Part shown: positions 60,954-64,000 of the stretch, piece by piece
Position numbering within the stretch: the stretch's first letter is position 1
Layout: each line of letters starts with the position of its first letter
Origin: Pseudomonas umsongensis
GTDB taxonomy: Bacteria; Pseudomonadota; Gammaproteobacteria; Pseudomonadales; Pseudomonadaceae
Assembly: GCF_002236105.1 (NCBI RefSeq)
Contig: NZ_NIWU01000001.1
Span: 496,001-560,000 of the forward strand
DNA length: 64,000 bases
Direction of reading: 5' to 3'
Made by a program: the position numbers and the translations under genes
Notes under the pieces: model-generated
The model's input: only the letters and a program-made list of their open reading frames with translations
Told to the model about the DNA's origin: nothing
Databases searched by the model: none

Positions 60954-61966
60954 CGGGCATTCCTCCGACCGACCAGGATCAGCGCAAACACCGGCGCGCC
61001 GACCAATGCCGTAATCACGCCGACCGGAATTACCTGGCCCTTGATCAAGGTTCGCGACAGCACATCGGCGGCCACCAGAAACACCGCACCGCCCAGCGCA
61101 CTCGCCGGCAACAGGCGGGTATGCCGAGTGCCCAGCAACAGCCTGGCGGCGTGGGGAATGACCAGTCCAACGAAACCGATAGAGCCGACAATCGACACCA
61201 TCACCGCCGTCACCAGGGCGGCGCAACTGATCAACAGAAATTGCACGGGACGAACCGCAATGCCGAGTGAGGCCGCGGAGTCGGCGCCAAAGGTGAAGGC
61301 ATCCAGTGCCCGCCGGTGCCACAGGCAAACCGCCAGGCCGGCCACCGCAACCGGTACAGCCAGCCACACGGAGGGCCAGCGCACGCCACTGAGATTGCCC
61401 AGTAGCCAGAACATGATGCCGCGAGCCTGTTCGGAACTGGCCGACTTGGTGATCAGGAACGCGGTGAGCGCATTGAACAGTTGTGAACCGGCAATGCCCG
61501 CCAGGATGATCTGGCCGGTACTGCCGGGCGAACCGCTGGCACGGCCCAGCAACACCACGACGGTGAAGGCGGCGACGGCGCCGGCAAACGCCCCGGCCGA
61601 CATCGAAATTGCTCCGGCACCCAGGCCCAGCAACGCCACCAGCACCGCACCCGTCGAGGCCCCCGCGGAAATGCCAAGCAGGTAGGGATCGGCCAACGGG
61701 TTGCGCAGCAGCGATTGCAGGATCACCCCGCAGGTCGCCAGGCCCGCCCCGCAAGCCGCCGCCACCAACGCGCGAGTCAGGCGGTAGTTCCAGACGATGC
61801 CCTCATCGATAGGATCGAGGACATACCCGGCCATCCACAGTTTATTGGCCAACACCTGGAACACCACACCAGGTTCGATGCGGGTTTCACCGATGGCCAC
61901 GCCGGCGATCACGGCCACGAGCAGCATCACCAGTGCCAGCAGCGTGCGAATCAGCGTCGCGGTCAT
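60950..61966 (-). CDS. btuC: FecCD/BtuC-type ABC permease
   Basis: A 338-residue permease with about ten membrane segments. The typical segments are RALVAAACGAGLATCGVILQSLLRNPLADPYLLGISAGA (in parts, about 44-82) and GFVGLVIPHAARLLLGTRHTRLLP. It overlaps the binding-protein gene by four bases at its start and the ATPase gene at its end, forming a tight three-gene importer. Confidence 0.92.
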   Translation of the reverse strand: MTATLIRTLLALVMLLVAVIAGVAIGETRIEPGVVFQVLANKLWMAGYVLDPIDEGIVWNYRLTRALVAAACGAGLATCGVILQSLLRNPLADPYLLGISAGASTGAVLVALLGLGAGAISMSAGAFAGAVAAFTVVVLLGRASGSPGSTGQIILAGIAGSQLFNALTAFLITKSASSEQARGIMFWLLGNLSGVRWPSVWLAVPVAVAGLAVCLWHRRALDAFTFGADSAASLGIAVRPVQFLLISCAALVTAVMVSIVGSIGFVGLVIPHAARLLLGTRHTRLLPASALGGAVFLVAADVLSRTLIKGQVIPVGVITALVGAPVFALILVGRRNAR

Positions 61967-62976
61967 TTTGGCAGGTCGTAGCGGTTGATGGCCGTTGCCA
62001 GCGATTCGAGACCGTCGAACATTCTCAAGCTGGCCTGCATGGCCATGGCGTCGAGGATAATGATGCGGTTGTTTTTCACCGCGTCCATGTTGCGGGTCAC
62101 CGGATCGCTGCGCAGGAATTGCAGTTTCCGTTGATAGTCATCAGCCGGGAAACGCCGGCGATCCATGCGGGCGATGACCAGGAATGTCGGGTTGGCCTTG
62201 GCGATGGTTTCCCAGCCAACGGTTGGCCACTCTTCGTCGGACTGCACCACATTGCGCACGCCCAAGGTGCCCAGCATGAAGTCGGGGATGCCCTTGTGCC
62301 CGGCGACATAGGGATCGATGTCCAGGCTGGCACTGGAAAACCAGACCAGCGCGCTGGTGTGCGTGAGGTCTTTGCCTTGCACCGCGGCAATGGACTTGGC
62401 CAGGCTGGCCTGCAGTTGCGCGTTCAGTTGCTGCCCGCGCGCCTGGACATCAAAAATCTCGGCCAGTTGGGTAATGCTTTTGTAGAGACTGTCAATGCGA
62501 AACGGCTGCAGGCGGGTGCCGTCGGCCCCCACCAGGTTGTCCTTGGATTCGCAGTCCGAGGGCATGAGATAGGTTGGAATCTGCAGTTCGTGAAACTGCT
62601 CGCGGGTAGCGACTGCGCCTTGCGGGCCGACCATCCACTCAAGTTCGACAGCGACCAGTTCCGGGCGCTTGCCGATTACCGACTCGAAACTCGGCTCGTT
62701 ATCGGCCAGGCGTTCGATCCTGTCGTTTTGCCCCTTGTATTTGCCCAGCACATCATTGAACCACAGCGAAGTGCCGACCAGTTTGTCACCGAGTCCCAGG
62801 GCGTAGAGCATTTCGGTGCCGGCCTGGCCGATAGTCACCGCCCGGACAGGGGCGTGCGTGAACGTCAGTGTGCTGCCGCAGTTCTCGATCGTCAGCGGGT
62901 AATGAGTAGGGGAGGCACAGGCGAGGGCAGAAAGTCCCAGGCCGGTGACGAGGGCGAAAAAGCGCGGCAACAGCAT
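61963..62976 (-). CDS. btuF: Periplasmic corrinoid-binding protein of an ABC transporter
   Basis: A 337-residue exported binding protein: signal peptide about 1-22 (MLLPRFFALVTGLGLSALACAS), then the helical-backbone fold of the BtuF/FepB class with VRAVTIGQAGTEMLYALGLGDKLVG and PSFESVIGKRPELVAVE. ATG at 62976 with GGAG nine bases upstream is used. It is the first gene after the cobalamin riboswitch, 150 bases downstream of its conserved 3' box. Confidence 0.9.
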   Translation of the reverse strand: MLLPRFFALVTGLGLSALACASPTHYPLTIENCGSTLTFTHAPVRAVTIGQAGTEMLYALGLGDKLVGTSLWFNDVLGKYKGQNDRIERLADNEPSFESVIGKRPELVAVELEWMVGPQGAVATREQFHELQIPTYLMPSDCESKDNLVGADGTRLQPFRIDSLYKSITQLAEIFDVQARGQQLNAQLQASLAKSIAAVQGKDLTHTSALVWFSSASLDIDPYVAGHKGIPDFMLGTLGVRNVVQSDEEWPTVGWETIAKANPTFLVIARMDRRRFPADDYQRKLQFLRSDPVTRNMDAVKNNRIIILDAMAMQASLRMFDGLESLATAINRYDLPK

Positions 62977-63129
62977 GATGCAATCTCCATTTGAACCGTA
63001 CACGCAGCCAGGGTGCAAGGTCTGGAAAACACATCATCGAGCGCTGCCGAAAACAGCAGTGCAAGGCCCATCACCTGAGTGACGCGCGCATAGATGTCCT
63101 TCCCGGACACCCCGCCGGTTAGTGATTTG

Positions 63130-63305
63130 TTGCTTGGCCGGCAGGTCTCCTGACTGATGCGTCATGGCGTGCTCCAGCCTTCCCGGGAATCGATCCCAGT
63201 GGCAGTTCAGGAGCAGGCTCGGCACCTACAGTTGCGGGGGCAGTTCCGTTTGATGCGTTGGCAGCATCACGGATTCCCTATTAATCCCGTTTGGGAACCG
63301 GCGGC
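63130..63305 (-). promoter_or_regulatory. Cobalamin riboswitch
   Basis: Read on the minus strand, the conserved blocks appear in order: GGTTCCC near the 5' end (63293-63299), GGGATTAATAGGGAATCC, AACTGCCCCCGCAACTGTAG, GCCACTGGGATCG, TTCCCGGGAAGGC and the B12 box AGTCAGGAGACCTGCC (63140-63155). This is the complete Rfam-type cobalamin element. It precedes the B12 ABC genes by about 155 bases, a leader long enough for an expression platform. The remaining interval 62977-63363 holds no other supported feature. Confidence 0.95.
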
Positions 63306-63363
63306 GGCATGGTAGTCGATCATGCCGCCCGAGGCGAACCCAAGTCCTGTTGAGCTGTGCCGA

Positions 63364-64000
63364 TCAGAAGTATTTGAGCCAGCCGATATCGCGACGACGT
63401 GCCTTCAATGCCGCGAACCAGCGCACTGGCAGGTACAGCGTTGCAGCCAGGAGCACGGCCGCCAGCCACACGGCCCACATGCTCTGGAAGCCGAAGTAGT
63501 CGCCCTGGTTCAGACCGAACATCGCCACGCTCAGCAGATACAGGATTTTCAGCACATAAAGATGGAGCAAGTAGAAGAACATCGGTGCCGCGCCAAACAC
63601 CGCCAGGGCACCGATCCACTGGCGTTGTCGGGCCCGCTCGAAACCAGACAGCAGCAGTAGCCCGACGCCTAGCGTCAGACACAGGAACAGCAGGGAAGGC
63701 GGATACTTGGTGATGTTGAAGAAACTCATGAGGGTGTGCGTGGTGCTTTCATGAACCACCCACTGCGCTTCGCCATAACCGTTGACCAGGCGCAGGGCGA
63801 TGAAACCGATCAATGCGCAGGCACCTGTCAGCAACAGATAACGCTGACGCATGGCGGTCGAGGTAGAGCGTGCGAACCACGGACCGATGCAGTAACCCAG
63901 GGCGATGACGCCGATCCACGGCAGCACGGGGTAGGAGGTGCGCAGGCGCAAGTGGTCGGAGAATTCGATCCAGCCGCGATCATGCAAAATCGCCCAAGGC
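63364..64000 (-). CDS. DUF1624-type membrane protein, 5' end beyond window
   Basis: The minus-strand frame stays open to the window edge, so the N-terminus is missing. The visible 212 codons contain about five membrane segments and resemble the C-terminal half of DUF1624/heparan-alpha-glucosaminide-acetyltransferase-like proteins (YPVLPWIGVIALGYCIGPWF, FFNITKYPPSLLFLCLTLG, FGAAPMFFYLLHLYVLKILY). Its stop at 63364 lies just upstream of the cobalamin riboswitch, on the same strand, with no visible link to it. Confidence 0.82.
   Translation of the reverse strand, partial: PWAILHDRGWIEFSDHLRLRTSYPVLPWIGVIALGYCIGPWFARSTSTAMRQRYLLLTGACALIGFIALRLVNGYGEAQWVVHESTTHTLMSFFNITKYPPSLLFLCLTLGVGLLLLSGFERARQRQWIGALAVFGAAPMFFYLLHLYVLKILYLLSVAMFGLNQGDYFGFQSMWAVWLAAVLLAATLYLPVRWFAALKARRRDIGWLKYF

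Noticed and set aside
62892..63110. Possible small leader peptide gene between riboswitch and binding-protein gene
   Set aside because: The frame overlaps the signal-peptide coding region of the binding protein and has no convincing RBS; the interval is better explained as the riboswitch expression platform.

Overview
The window looks like a chromosomal segment of a fluorescent-group Pseudomonas. Support for this comes from the gene content (OprD-family porin, DUF485/ActP symporter pair, nspC-type polyamine genes, Sad/PtrR pair, QseB-type two-component system, B12 ABC transporter) and from the many short palindromic REP pairs (GGGAGCGAGCCTGCTCGC and GGAGCGAGCATGCTC types) between genes. No rRNA, tRNA, CRISPR array or prophage was seen.

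Layout. 1-640: mosaic repeat. 656-3153: divergent D-cysteine desulfhydrase-like enzyme and MFS exporter. 3145-11931: a coherent catabolic island with a DUF485 + solute symporter pair, cytochrome b561, two nitronate monooxygenases, a LysR regulator, a MOSC protein, a CoA-acylating (methyl)malonate-semialdehyde dehydrogenase and a malonate-semialdehyde decarboxylase with all its known active-site residues. A shared operator-like motif (sATCAyTTTAC) occurs in three promoters of this island. The simplest reading is catabolism or detoxification of 3-nitropropionate/propionate-3-nitronate through malonate semialdehyde. 12000-14126: a nucleotidyltransferase-fold protein, repeats, a small ORF and an outer-membrane barrel. 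14397-19266: carboxynorspermidine decarboxylase and dehydrogenase, plus succinate-semialdehyde dehydrogenase with its divergent PtrR-like LysR regulator (polyamine theme). 19629-25923: a tightly overlapping seven-gene operon of thermostable-hemolysin-like protein, AMP ligase, haem-oxygenase-like diiron oxidase, SDR, TPR-like exported protein, response regulator and sensor kinase, probably an undescribed small-molecule pathway with its own sensor. 26271-27840: an MFS remnant and an orphan histidine kinase.

28064-48547 is the most striking region: an apparently complete bacterial sphingolipid locus. The rightward arm (42632-48547) encodes a FAAL-like acyl-ACP synthetase, a CerR-like NAD(P) reductase, an acyl carrier protein, serine palmitoyltransferase and an MsbA-like ABC exporter. 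The leftward arm (38813 down to 31466) encodes a GNAT-like putative ceramide synthase, an NTP transferase, LptF- and LptG-like permease paralogues, a CDP-alcohol phosphotransferase, a pol-beta-type nucleotidyltransferase and a calcineurin-type phosphoesterase. Beyond it lie a LicC-like cytidylyltransferase and a glycosyltransferase-ELM1 fusion. Together these could make ceramide, attach a phospho-alcohol (and perhaps sugar) head group and export the lipid to the outer membrane. The two arms are separated by about 3.8 kb filled with mosaic repeats, a tandem repeat and an IS481-family element inserted inside one repeat copy.

48723-53642: an acyl-CoA beta-oxidation operon (acyl-CoA dehydrogenase, FadB-like bifunctional enzyme, SDR) with a divergent AraC regulator. 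54797-58765: DUF417 membrane protein, MFS exporter with divergent HxlR regulator and a strong inverted-repeat operator, GFA-family protein and two small hypothetical or P-loop proteins. 58806-63305: a cobalamin riboswitch followed by a BtuF-C-D-type ABC transporter and, in the same direction, an OprD-family porin. 63364-64000: a DUF1624 membrane protein running off the window.
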